Positions 15,005 to 26,170 of a stretch of DNA of 64,000 nt are shown here, in pieces. The stretch covers positions 8,731,455 to 8,795,454 of the forward strand of contig OX365948.1 of NCBI GenBank assembly GCA_947247005.1, read 5' to 3'. The notes below the pieces were generated by a model that did not search any database, had not been told where the DNA came from, and was given only the letters and a program-made list of their open reading frames with translations. The position numbers and the translations under genes are program-made. Every line of letters begins with the position of its first letter. Position 1 is the first letter of the stretch. Origin of the DNA: Spisula solida. Lineage: Eukaryota; Mollusca; Bivalvia; Venerida; Mactridae.

Positions 15005-15042
15005 CCAAAGATCTAAAAATACAATGTGTTTTAGATCTTTGG
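15005..15042. other. Perfect 14-bp hairpin
   Basis: CCAAAGATCTAAAA (15005-15018) is the exact reverse complement of 15029-15042, with a 10-base loop. It is too short for an animal microRNA precursor and no T-run follows that would suggest a terminator role. Confidence 0.8.
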
Positions 15043-15138
15043 TATTTCTTGCTTGGCGTTAAGTAGAAAGATCAATATAATAAGTCACAAATATTGTGTC
15101 ACAATATATCTAAATTTGATTAAAAAAACCCACACTAA

Positions 15139-15330
15139 ATCCGTGGCTCAATGATAAGGTTCCGGTAGGTGCAGTCCCGACACACGCGCTGTGACTTGAT
15201 GGTCACGTGTTAACGTGACTGGATGGGGGTCGTGTCATGTGTGTGTATTATGGTGTCAGAATGATATGGCAGCATTATACCACTGACATCTATATACGGT
15301 CTGGAATGTGCATGGTGTAATTAAGCCAGT
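15139..15330 (+). mobile_element. Possible tRNA-derived SINE remnant (same type as 31292)
   Basis: Begins TCCGTGGCTCAATGATAAGG, resembling TCCGTAGCTCAATGGTTG at 31299 and a pol III A-box. The body at 15290 (CCACTGACATCTATATA) also resembles 31392 (AGACTGACATATAAAGG). The B-box is not clear, so the call is tentative. Confidence 0.4.
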
Positions 15331-17695
15331 TGATTCCCCATGAAAAATTAACAAAGTGAGAACACCATGCATAATGATAATAAATATAATCAGTGTACAT
15401 ATAAGCAATACAGTCTAACCCAGTGAAGGAATACACCAAATATAGCTTATAAATACCGGTGTATATACGCAGTACGTATGAATGTTATTTAAATACCGGT
15501 GTAATTAATATTAAATGTTAAATGATATTGACTGCTAAAATAAGACGGATGCTTAATTCAGGCGATGGATCATAAACACAGGTTTCACTATGCATTAATA
15601 GTACTTAATATTTTGCCCGCTGCGACAGATTGCAGGATATGCTATTCCATCGGGTTGTCTCTGTTACTTAGGAGGGGAAACCCATCAACTGTGAAATATG
15701 TTAGCTAGAATTTTGACTGCGGTTTAATTGCACACAAAAAACAGAATAACATACATTTAATATTACATTAATATAAACTTAATATGCCGGTACCCAAACA
15801 CCAATAAATTGAGAATTGCTAATCGTGTACCAAATGCCCCGCTTGCATCAGTGAATTATAGTGTTAACAAGTATTTAGTATTAGTCATGCCAAAGATTTA
15901 CAGTGCAGTTTAAAGGTAAATAATATAAACACACAGTTTAAGATACTTGTTGATAAAACATGACATCACGTGCATACACCCGAACGTACGTAATGAGGAA
16001 ACCTCAGACAAAAACAATACATAATATATGATCAAACATTAAGCGATGTACTTCGATTCAAACCATTTAGCATTCCATTAAACAGTACATGCAGTGTATG
16101 TGGTCTTCTCAAATAAGCAACCACATGTCGTTAAGTAGCGGCAACTTAAAAAATACCAACCAGCCATTTTCTATTAAATAACCCTATATTTAACGGACAC
16201 CTGTTTTGAACAACCAAATTTTTGTGATATCTGCACATGTTAGACCATATAATTGACGACAATATTATGCACTTTGGTTTGCCATGCTATACGCAGAATT
16301 AAGTCATCAATATTACATACGTTCGTTTATTTCAAATACCGTATTATAGTGTGCATTCGTTAAGCTCTAAAGACGACTGCATACTATAAGTAATATTGAA
16401 AAATTTTGACGGCAAGAGTTGCCGTGTAGTTTTTGTCAACTTTATTCTAGCAATTTTAGAAGAGGTTTTATTGAATATAATCTACCAACATTCAAAATTA
16501 TGGGCTTTCAATATCGGTCAAGATTCGACTGTTAAGCCAAATTTACTATGCGACTTCACACAAGCTTTTTCACAAATTTACATACCACAAAATACGAATA
16601 AAAAACTTTACGCTTCGTTTGTATACAGTATGCATTTTATTTGTACGGTCACCATTTTGCGACTGACTTTTTAATTACGAATTTAATTTTCACATTTCTA
16701 TAGACGCGTATCACGGCGCAGAAAAATAATTCGGCCACGTGGGTGATGGTTAAAAAACCCGTCAAACGGTCAAGCCGGGACATTGACTGAACGGGGAACT
16801 CGAAAGATGACCTGGAATACCCTCCGTGCATGAAATATATAGATCACTGATGTCTAGAGGGCTTGTTTATTTATCTATCTACCGTGTAGGAAAACGACAG
16901 ACGTTAATTTGAGTAGATGTATACCTGAATGTGAATATATGATTGTCTAGGCCGATGTTCGCACTGTTTATTAACGGACGTAGTTTATTTTACTTGTTCG
17001 CCAATTATCATCGCTAATCGCAATCATCAGCATTTTTACTTTGGGCAAATTTTGTATGAACTTTGTAATTTCCATTAGTTGCTGACTCTAATATGCATAA
17101 TGAAGTATTGTAGTTAATCGTGTAGCTTTGAGGTCATTATATTGTGTCCGAAATATGATAAATAAATAGCAACAACAGTCGAAACGAAGCCAACATTAAA
17201 TTACATTTTGTTGGGTTAATTAAGGACACTAGGCAGTTAAAAACTGGACGTTTTCTGGCTAACGATAAAAACTATGTTAAAGGAGACTAAAACTGCATTC
17301 AGTTTAGGTTTTCAACCCCACCGACCGTAGTTCAGTCCAATGAAAGCTACTCAGTCACATCACTCGGGACCAACCCATCAAAGAAACTACCCTCAGTAAC
17401 ACACCGACCACCTTAAACCAAGATAGCTATACATGTATCCGCATCATTATACCAACCTAGGTACGTTACGACTTGGGACCGAATCAACAACCCCGTGGAC
17501 CCTCAATGAACTCTCAAAATCGAACTGTGCAGAGTGTAGGGGCTCTAGTAAATACCGTTCACATCGTATTACCACATCAATACATACTGCGGTTTCAAAT
17601 AAAATGGGGTCGAAATTAGTCCTAGTAGAACACTCATTTATCTACAACATTTTAGAATTTTACGGTAATACAATAAGTGTTACATGATAAAACAG
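15331..17695. other. Intergenic, nothing recognised
   Basis: Frames at 16396-16674 and 17433-17687 show no domain. No repeat structure seen until the array at 17696. Confidence 0.5.
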
Positions 17696-18010
17696 CGTAA
17701 AGTACATTGCCAATATCGTGAGTTACATTGCCAATATCGTGAGTTACATTGCCAATATCGTAAGTTACATTGCCAATATCGTGAGTTACATTGCCAATAT
17801 CGTGAGTTACATTGCCAATACGTAAGTTACATTGCCAATATCGTGAGTTACATTGCCAATACGTAAGTTACATTGCCAATATCGTGAGTTACATTGCCAA
17901 TATCGTAAGTTAGATTTCCAATATCGTGAGTTACATTGCAAATATCGTAAGTTACATTTCCAATATCGTGAGTTGCATTGCCAATTATGAATACATTGCT
18001 AATATCATTA
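17696..18010. repeat. Minisatellite array 2: 21-bp unit, about 15 copies
   Basis: The unit is TTACATTGCC followed by AATATCGTGAG (21 bp), with GTGAG and GTAAG alternating among copies. Some copies lack TC (CCAATACGTAAG) and are 19 bp long. Copies near 17930-18003 are more diverged (ATTTCC, ATTGCA), marking the older edge. Each unit carries GTGAGT or GTAAGT on the plus strand. Confidence 0.95.
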
Positions 18011-18082
18011 GTGCTATTCCTTAATCGTGGCGTAGAATAAATATACCAGATTTATATAGCGCCCTTTTCATGCGAACGCATA

Positions 18083-18503
18083 CAGTGTAGCAATACCACG
18101 TGGTTTTTTACTACAGTTCCAAGTAGGAATTTGTAAACATTGGAACACAAATGTAGCCATAAGTATTTTATTTCTCCATCGATTTCTATGAAATCTACGC
18201 CACGCTAAGGGGAACATTATTTGCTTTCCGTGAAATATAAAATCTTTTTCAGCGGATGTGCCGTTTTGTCCATTACCCTGAGAAACCGTGGAACGTGTAG
18301 GTTTTACAGGGTAATGGAAAAATCGGTAAAGCTGCTGAAAAAAATCTTATATTTCATGGGAAGCAAATAATTCACCCCTTAGCGTGGCGTATATTTCATA
18401 GAATTCGATGAAGAAATAAAATACTTATGGCTATTTTATTTTCCAATGTTTGCAAATTTCTTCTTGTAACTGTAGTCAAAAGTCACGTGGTATTGCTACA
18501 CTG
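18083..18503. mobile_element. Long inverted repeat (foldback, MITE-like), arms about 205 bp
   Basis: The left arm 18083-18287 pairs with the right arm 18300-18503 around a 12-base loop. Matching landmarks: CAGTGTAGCAATACCACGTG against its complement ending at 18503; CCATAAGTATTTTATTTC at 18155; CGCCACGCTAAGGGG; and TCCATTACCCTG against CAGGGTAATGGA at the centre. Mismatches are scattered substitutions with a few small indels. No open frame for a transposase. A target-site duplication was not identified. Transcription would give a nearly uninterrupted double-stranded RNA hairpin. Confidence 0.9.
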
Positions 18504-18654
18504 GCATAGACGAATAGAACTTTTTATGGTGACAATATTGAAACAGAAGAGAATATATTTATCCATATATGGGCCACCTGTTACATCATACATCCGGATA
18601 GGGTTCAAGATAAACATAGGATATGCGATAGTTTTATGGTGTAATAAATACTTT

Positions 18655-18735
18655 TATAGGGGTGTCTGTGGCCAAGTGGTTATGGTCGCCTCGTGTCCTA
18701 CACTAGTGGTTCATACCCCCCCCCCCCCCCCCCCC
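18655..18735 (+). mobile_element. tRNA-derived SINE head followed by a C20 run
   Basis: Reads GTGGCCAAGTGGTTATGG (A-box, typical of Leu/Ser-like tRNA heads) and, about 35 bases later, GTGGTTCATACCCC (B-box). The head runs straight into a 20-base C tract (18716-18735). It lacks a normal 3' acceptor half, so it is a SINE fragment. Confidence 0.6.
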
Positions 18736-20800
18736 AAACCAGCTGGTTTTCGAAATGCCTTCAGTTCGATCCAAGATTCCTCAATAAATAAAAAATATAG
18801 ACGGGGCATACTGTGCATCATTTTTCCATCGTAATAGATAAATGAATCCCTAAACACCCCTCGGCTTAGTGTTGAAGCTACTAAACGTTTGAACTCCTCA
18901 TGTAAAGAAATACATGATCAGGGTGTCAGGCCTGCCGAACGTGAGGTATAGGTTTTATAAACAGTAATATATCACATAAAAGTTCGTTATGGCCTCAAAG
19001 AATATGACATGTGTGACCACGTGGCGTCGTCTTCTGTACATATTGCATTTTTAACACTAATAACGTTTAGTGCCAAAAAACGGCTAAGATTAGCGTTTAA
19101 GTTCAGTTTCGAGTAAAAGACATGGATGACTTAAGACTTCAGCAACATATAGTTTTTTATTTACTTTATACACAGTTGTAAGTCTTATTGTTCGACGGAT
19201 AGGATTTATGTGCACATGGTTCAATGGTTCAATCTCTGAAGCTTTCACGAATTCAAAGAAACATTTCTATAGGATTTGTCTCCCTTTGCCCATTGCCAGC
19301 CTCCCAATCAGCTGCAGTACTTTCCAGTAATGAGTTGTCTACCTTGCGATAATTTGGCGCGGTGTTATTTCAATCAAAGGGCTGGGTCGGTATACTCGCT
19401 CAACCGTTAACAACATAAATAAGCCCCTAAATTCGCGATAGCATCGCGATGTTTATCTAAATGAACGTACGTATAGCATGCATACTTTATAACATCGGTT
19501 ATTTCCCGATGCGGTTTTGTGGCTTGGTACATGAGTATGCATATACTATTATAACTCGGTACAGTCATGTCCAGCCTGAGGGAATGTTGCGCTTATAATA
19601 TTAATTGAGTATAAGCATATAAAACACTATTTTAATTCATGGCCTACGCATCTGTATCTTCATTAATTAAAGTCCCGAAATGCTGTGTTGACATAATTTG
19701 AATAACGCACATTGCAATATGCTCGAATTCGCTGAACGCTTACATAACATTATGTTTTGAAAACAAACAAAACAACACCTTTCGTGAAAATAAAATAATG
19801 TTGCACTTATCTTAGCTTATTATAGTCCAATCCCGTTACATTAAACAACCCGATATTTGTTTATGTTAAAGGATCGTTTAACATACATCTGTTCTTGAAA
19901 TAGTGTGAACAACACCATAAGTAGGACCAACTTCTCGACAACCCAAAAACTGTCCCTAAGCCCCCATCTGGTGATTAAAACAGAATACTTTGCTAATCAA
20001 CCCCTTATTTTTTCTGTGATTACTAGATATTAGCGATCACTTATCTATGATAGTACAATCTGGCGTTAATTGGCATCCGTCAACAAGTGTCAAAATATGC
20101 AGATTTATATTTATGTATACATAACACGATTGAATGTTGTTAAGCTATGTTTATTGGTAGTACATGCCAAAGTCTATCCGCGTGCCAAATCAACATGTTT
20201 CTTACACTCGAATATTAAACTATTGCAGTTGAAGTTATCACTTTATTGTATAATCACATGTAGATTGCTTATTTTTATTCATAATAACTTGGTAATCATT
20301 AACGCAAATGTTCGAAAGACGTCATAAATTATCAAACGGGTCAGAAGTGTCGCCAAAATTGTATATTTGTCAATTGAAATATTAAAACGTTAACATGAAT
20401 ATTACGTAAGAAGGGTCGTCAAGTTAGTACATACTAATGACAACCGCAAAACCATTGGTCAGTCTTGAAATGTCCGAGGGCGACTTTTGACACGAGTGAA
20501 ATGAAGTTGTTTAGACAATGCGAGACAAAATGCTAATCAAATGCTATATTTAGTCGTCTTGTCTCTTAAAATGACAAGTTAAACCTCTTTTCCGATACAT
20601 CAACTTTCAGTAATTTGAAAAATTATGTCTACCGGTTTTCAATAAAATTTGAAATAATGATAAGCCTTGAAGCTACGCGTGATTAATGTAAACCATTGCA
20701 CGAATTGATCTAAAATGTGTCATTTCATTTTCTATCTTAAGTAAGCGTCTTAGTCAATCTTATGGTAGACTCACAACGCAGTCATGATTATGTATTTGGC
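18736..20800. other. Intergenic, nothing recognised
   Basis: A TTCAGTTCGATCC segment at about 18759 resembles a second B-box. Otherwise AT-rich DNA without repeats or credible genes. Confidence 0.5.
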
Positions 20801-20819
20801 AACAACAACAACAACAACA
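20801..20819. repeat. (AAC)n microsatellite
   Basis: Nineteen bases of perfect AAC repeat; first of several CAA/CAG-rich patches up to 21145. Confidence 0.9.
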
Positions 20820-20883
20820 TTTTCAGCAAAGGTAACATACACTAAGACATTAGGACATCTGCGTCTCTCAATATCAGCAGCGT

Positions 20884-20995
20884 CAACACCAGCGACATTT
20901 GTGCGGAACGAAAAGTACTAACAATATCATCAGCAGCAGCAACACCAGCGACATTTGTGCGGAACGAAAAGTACTAACAATATCATCATCAGCAG
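20884..20995. repeat. 56-bp tandem duplication
   Basis: Copy 1 at 20884-20939 and copy 2 at 20940-20995, both starting CAACACCAGCGACATTTG and containing GAACGAAAAGTACTAAC. They are almost identical, so the duplication is recent. Confidence 0.92.
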
Positions 20996-21145
20996 CAACA
21001 ACATGCACCCGTACAAATTACCCCGTAACATCGGGCAGCAACATAAGCAGCAGCAACATAAAGATCAGCCAGCCCCCTCCAATAACAATCTTCTAGTACC
21101 AATAAACAACAGCAACACACAACAAGAACACACCACCAGCAACAA
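20996..21145. repeat. CAG/CAA-rich low-complexity stretch
   Basis: Irregular mixture of CAG, CAA and ACC triplets on the plus strand. It could suggest a Gln-rich coding tract, but the frames break within about 65-85 codons and no start or splice context supports a gene. Confidence 0.7.
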
Positions 21146-21620
21146 CAAATGTGATACCCGCGCCCAAACCAAACATACACCCAACGACAGACAGTTAATG
21201 AAGCGAATATGATCGTACAATGTATATCTGATAGCGATTGAGATCACCCATTGATCATTAAATGGTTGACGTAATCATTTGATTTAATCATTAATTAGCC
21301 TATACATACAGTAGACTGTCACACCTGTTAATGTATACAGTCAGTACAGACAACATTTTAATATTGTCATGTATAATTACTTAGGTAGATATATTTTATG
21401 TGGATATAAATCAATTACTCTTTGATAGTAGCTGTTCGTGTTTGTAGTTAAAACGATGACATTATAAAGCTTCAAACGGAGGCTTTTTATGAATTATTAC
21501 TAAATGTATTTACATTCGTAATTTACCTAATACGTAAAGCTTGTCCTAATGTTGTTACCATGTCTCTCGTTAGGTCCTTGGCAAAACAACATGTCTGCTG
21601 TGTATGTCTTCTGAGAGTAT
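21146..21620. other. Intergenic, nothing recognised
   Basis: No repeat or open frame of note. Confidence 0.5.
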
Positions 21621-21836
21621 GGATGGTATAAACGCTACTGCGTATAGCTGCTAATGATATAAACGCTACTGCGTATAGCTGCTGATGGTAGAAACGCTAC
21701 TGTGTATAGCTGCTAATGATATAAACGCTAGTGTGTATAGCTGCTGATGGTAGAAACGCTACTGTGTATATATATAGTTGCTGATGGTAGAAAGGCTACT
21801 GCGTATAGCTGCTGATAGTAGAAACGCTACTAATGT
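21621..21836. repeat. Tandem repeat, 31-bp unit, about 7 copies
   Basis: Copies centred on AAACGCTACTG at 21631, 21662, 21692, 21724, 21753, 21791 (AAGG variant) and 21822, each followed by GTATAGCTGCTGATGG or a TAATGATA variant. One copy is lengthened by a TATATA slip near 21770. Confidence 0.9.
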
Positions 21837-24308
21837 TGCAGTAAACAGTGCGACTGCTAATATATATAACACTGTAGCCCCGTCAACCGTTACTGATATT
21901 GGTTCCCGGCCTGTGATTCGCAGTTACTCCAAGCAGCACAAATTCGTATAATGATACTAATCGTCATAGAATAATTCTCTCACTCGTTTTTGAGCCAAAT
22001 ACGGAGTATTTTTCGTGAAAAATTGGCAAATATATGTCGAGGCTTGGTGATTTATTCCCTGACTTGCATGTGATTATTATCTAGCTATAGATTTATATCA
22101 TTTTCCTTCAATTATTAGCGACGAAGAACGAAGGAATAACCAAAATAATAATCTGGGGAGAAAAGCGCTTGTAATCCGGCAACACTCGCTATCTTTTTGT
22201 CTTATATTGATTTGCTACCAAATGCTGGAAAAAAGCAGGTCACATTATCGCTGTAAATAGAATATCTAAGAGTTCCAGGTCTGTACGGGAGTAAACTGGA
22301 ACAGTACGTATTGTACTATAATCGTTACTTGGGCAGTATTATATTTTTCAGACTAATAAATCCTAAAGTTGAACCTTTTTTCGATAACATTATGTCGTAT
22401 CTGCTTGAAGGGATTTTTAAACAATATAACATTCCGTTTTATTGGTATTTTGTCTACGTTTTAATGTAACAGTCTTTTATTCGTTCTGTATGCAGATATA
22501 TGTGGTGATAATGTTTCATACACGAACATTTTTAAGGATTGCTGAATATTAATAAATTAGAGCAGGTGTTGTGCGACTTGTGATTTCAATAACGATGTCA
22601 GTAAAAACATGCAGTCAGTACAAAATGTTCAGCAAATGTTATAATCTACGTTGATTTCATGTCGGAAATCCACCGCATTCATGGCGATTAAATACGTGTG
22701 TATAGGGAGAGAGAGGTGTACATGTACTAAGACACGCTAAGGTCCCTTTAGAAACCCTTTATACACCTCTGAATCTAATCTCTCTTCACGAGCAATACTC
22801 CTTGGAGTAACTTTGAGATTGTTTGATAAACTATGCAGACGGCATACAGATTTTTGAGGGTATGTTCTACACGGGGATTTTCTAGCTGTTTCACTGCTAG
22901 TGCCTGTGCCGGGCGGTGTCTCGTTAATTTAATCAGTTTTGTATATAGTGTTGGTATTATCGCTGCCTATTTCTCTCTTGTCAGACATGTGGTATACTCG
23001 TATCATGTTCTAGCATCAGCAATTGCTTCTAGGGAAGGTTTATAGTGGCTAAGTTCAGTTCAAACACAATTATTGATATGGAAGTCTCATTCTATAGCAG
23101 GCGGTTTATTGAGTGCATGAGGCTGTAAACGCAATTACTCTAGTATGACCCCAACAACTCGAGTTAAGTACTATGATGGATATTTTCGCTATATTTCCTC
23201 TAGATAGTAGAGTAATATTCCCGGTCGTGAGGGTCAAAGCTCTCTCTAAACTTCGTGATTCGGTTGTAAACCACTACACAGATTATCAAACCAAATATTT
23301 CTGTTCCGCGCCGTTTTTATGGCACGGCCTTTTAGCGAACCCGGCCACGAGGTATACACCAGCGCTATCACGGGTGAATATTTTGTTAAGCGTTTTAAAT
23401 AAGATTTTTTTCCTCTGCACGTACTGAAGTCATTACAAATTCCCTTTTCAGAAATGTGACACCAAATTTAGCGACAAGCTGTTACGTTTCGGGGACAAGC
23501 AAACTACACATAGCGAGTGTTGTAAATTCCGCATAGAAATTAGTAACAATGTGTAATACAACTTTGAATAGAAGGTGCATATTTGCCGATTATATGTTCC
23601 AATAGATTTACGACTTTCTGTATAAATGTTGTAAATTGTTGTTATTGGGTGTATAAACATGTTACACAATGTTACGTCATTACAAGTAAGATGATGTGTG
23701 AATGACATCGTAACTGATTGTAGTGTTCTATCTAAATCCGGTATTTTATTGACTTTAGCGTTATCAATGCCCGAGGGGTGCATTTAAAACCCCGCCATGT
23801 ATAACTGCCAGTCAACAATCTGGTGAAAATTAGACTAGAAACTGATAACATTCCCTAGCTTTCTTGGTAAATTATTGAAATAACTCCAGTATTTAGATAT
23901 GGACACACCGATAACAATCTAAATTGTTGCAAACAAACATACACTGATATATCTAAGTATATTATACTGCGAAAAGTTAAATGACGTATCCTGTCCGGCC
24001 CAATAAAAGTCGGAAATTGATACCAGCGTGTTTAACTTTTCATGACTAATATTTGACTAATAGAACCTTGTCTCGTGTCCCATTTAAACAAGAGTATAGT
24101 GTATATATGAGGAAACTTTAACGCGGCGCCCATAGTATTTTAGTACAGTCGTTGCGATTACAATTATATACACCGCAAGTTGGTTTTTGCTTGGGTGAAT
24201 AATCCTGTCATTATATTCAGTGAGCATACAGTAGATGTATAAATAATACACAGAGCTACCCAAAGTCAGTGGGTACACATGTTCTGTATCATGAATACTA
24301 TGTAGGTT
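21837..24308. other. Intergenic, nothing recognised
   Basis: Short frames at 22833-23045, 23173-23427 and 23448-23783 show no recognisable domain. A minus-strand AATAAA lies at 23745-23750. Confidence 0.5.
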
Positions 24309-24326
24309 GTGTGTGTGTGTGTGTGT
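24309..24326. repeat. (GT)9 microsatellite
   Basis: Eighteen bases of perfect GT repeat. Confidence 0.9.
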
Positions 24327-24799
24327 CACCAACTCGTTAATTGACAGGTGGGCGGGATTAGGTCAATCCACACGTTGATAAAACAGCAAAATATACATGT
24401 AGAGTTCACCGGCCATAATTCTAGCCATGTTTACACACACAAATTGATAATTTATGCATTTGATATGCAGTTTTTGGTTCGATCTCGTGAATAAATCGCT
24501 TGTGCAGTGTTTATAATGATATTATCAATTGTTGTTTATATACAAGGCTAGAGTTATTATCAGCGAGTTCTACAGTATGTATATACACTATGCTGTAAAC
24601 TACAACATGTTTGTAGGTTTTTCGTGTACATCTCTTCCAATACTAGATTTTGTATATTGGTTACATGCATGCATGTATTGCCAATTTGGCTATAAAACCC
24701 AAAATATAACATAAATTAGAACAAACAAAATGTTAAAGTTTTTCATTCAGTTTAGTTGAAATTGTACTACATTGATACAGTTTAACATGTATGCAATTA
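24327..24799. other. Intergenic, nothing recognised
   Basis: AT-rich; may be the far downstream part of the soxC transcript if its 3' UTR is long. Confidence 0.4.
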
Positions 24800-26170
24800 A
24801 GGCTAATTCCCAAACTGGTGTTTTTATCATTTTTTGCACAGCCACTGACCTGTACGCATAGTTTTATAAATATTTAACATGAATGTAGTTCGTTGATGAA
24901 ACAGGATGATAAATAAGATATTTACAATGAATATGTACATTTGGATAAGTCTTTCAGATATATTAGCACAAGTTAAAGACATCATATAAATGTCATCTCC
25001 ACGCTCAGACCGAGACGAAGCATATTTTCGATACAACAATTAAATGCTCGTTACCATGTAAAAATAAATATTAATGACATGGTAACACAATTTCATAATA
25101 CAGTATTGTCAATCAACGTATTGCAACTTGAAATGACTAAGAGGCTAGCTAAGGTTCATACTTTGGCAGAAAAATAATTTTTCTGTCTCTTTTATCACCT
25201 GCAGACATACTAAGGAATTGTAGAAAACTTCATTTGCACATTTGGACACAAATTTATGTCTTAAATATACCATTTTTCATAAAAAATACAATCTTACTTT
25301 CTAGTAGAAAACACTCAATTATACATAGAGTACCTAGCATATAAAAATGACTTTGTACGAAAATATATAATATCATTGGATCATAAAAATCGACAACACT
25401 ATCTGAAAATTTTGGAATATAAAGTTAACAATGAGAATGTGATTTTTGACATTTAAATGGAACAACATTTTGAATAAACATACGACAATATACATATAAA
25501 AATTGGACTAAATATTGCGTACAATAATTGATTATATATTTATCACACATCTAAGCTACTGGATATTATGTGTAAACAAAAATGAACAAATCATCAGTTT
25601 GAACAACTCGGGCACTGACAAAATAATCATCAACTACACTCGTTCATTTCCATTCTACAAGACTTTACCCTCCCATCAATTTCAATGAAATCTTAGCATT
25701 ATTAAGTAATAAAATATCACCACACACCGTACTGAACGCCAGCGTAACACAAATATGTTCAACCTATTGCTACCAATAGGTACGACAATTATCTCTCTTT
25801 TAACAAAATATACATAGAGTTGTCATATGAATATATACATATCTACATTGTTTTATAAAAAAATCATTGCTCCTGCCGTATGTTAGTTATGGTCCACAAA
25901 ATACATATAAAAAGGCAAACTTTGATCACGATTTCAGATACTATGGAAACGATTTGCAAATTTTACACACAAAAAATGCAATTCGTCCCCACACCAGTTC
26001 ATCAACAAACATCATCTCATCCAACAAGCAATACTCACAGACTTCTATACCTTTGTTGCACATGACCCCGTAATAATAATAACTTTGTATTAAAAGTCAC
26101 AATAATATAATAATATTTTTTGGAAACAAATTGTCTGTTTATAGTTATTGAGCCTATCTGCTAGGAAAGT
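24800..26170 (-). other. Probable soxC 3' UTR (AT-rich, non-coding)
   Basis: Downstream of the soxC stop the DNA is markedly AT-rich and free of repeats, unlike the flanks. No canonical AATAAA was found on the minus strand in this stretch; variant TATAAA hexamers occur (for example 25852-25857), and the first canonical signal I noticed is at 23745-23750. Long AT-rich 3' UTRs are usual for vertebrate SoxC genes. The 3' end is unresolved. Confidence 0.4.

Noticed and set aside
18427..18834. 135-codon plus-strand frame
   Set aside because: It starts in the right arm of the foldback, crosses a tRNA-like SINE head and translates the C20 run as polyproline, so it is a composite of repeats.
23448..23783. 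111-codon minus-strand frame and other frames of 60-110 codons outside repeats
   Set aside because: No recognised domain, no splice or codon support, and lengths expected by chance in 64 kb of six-frame DNA.
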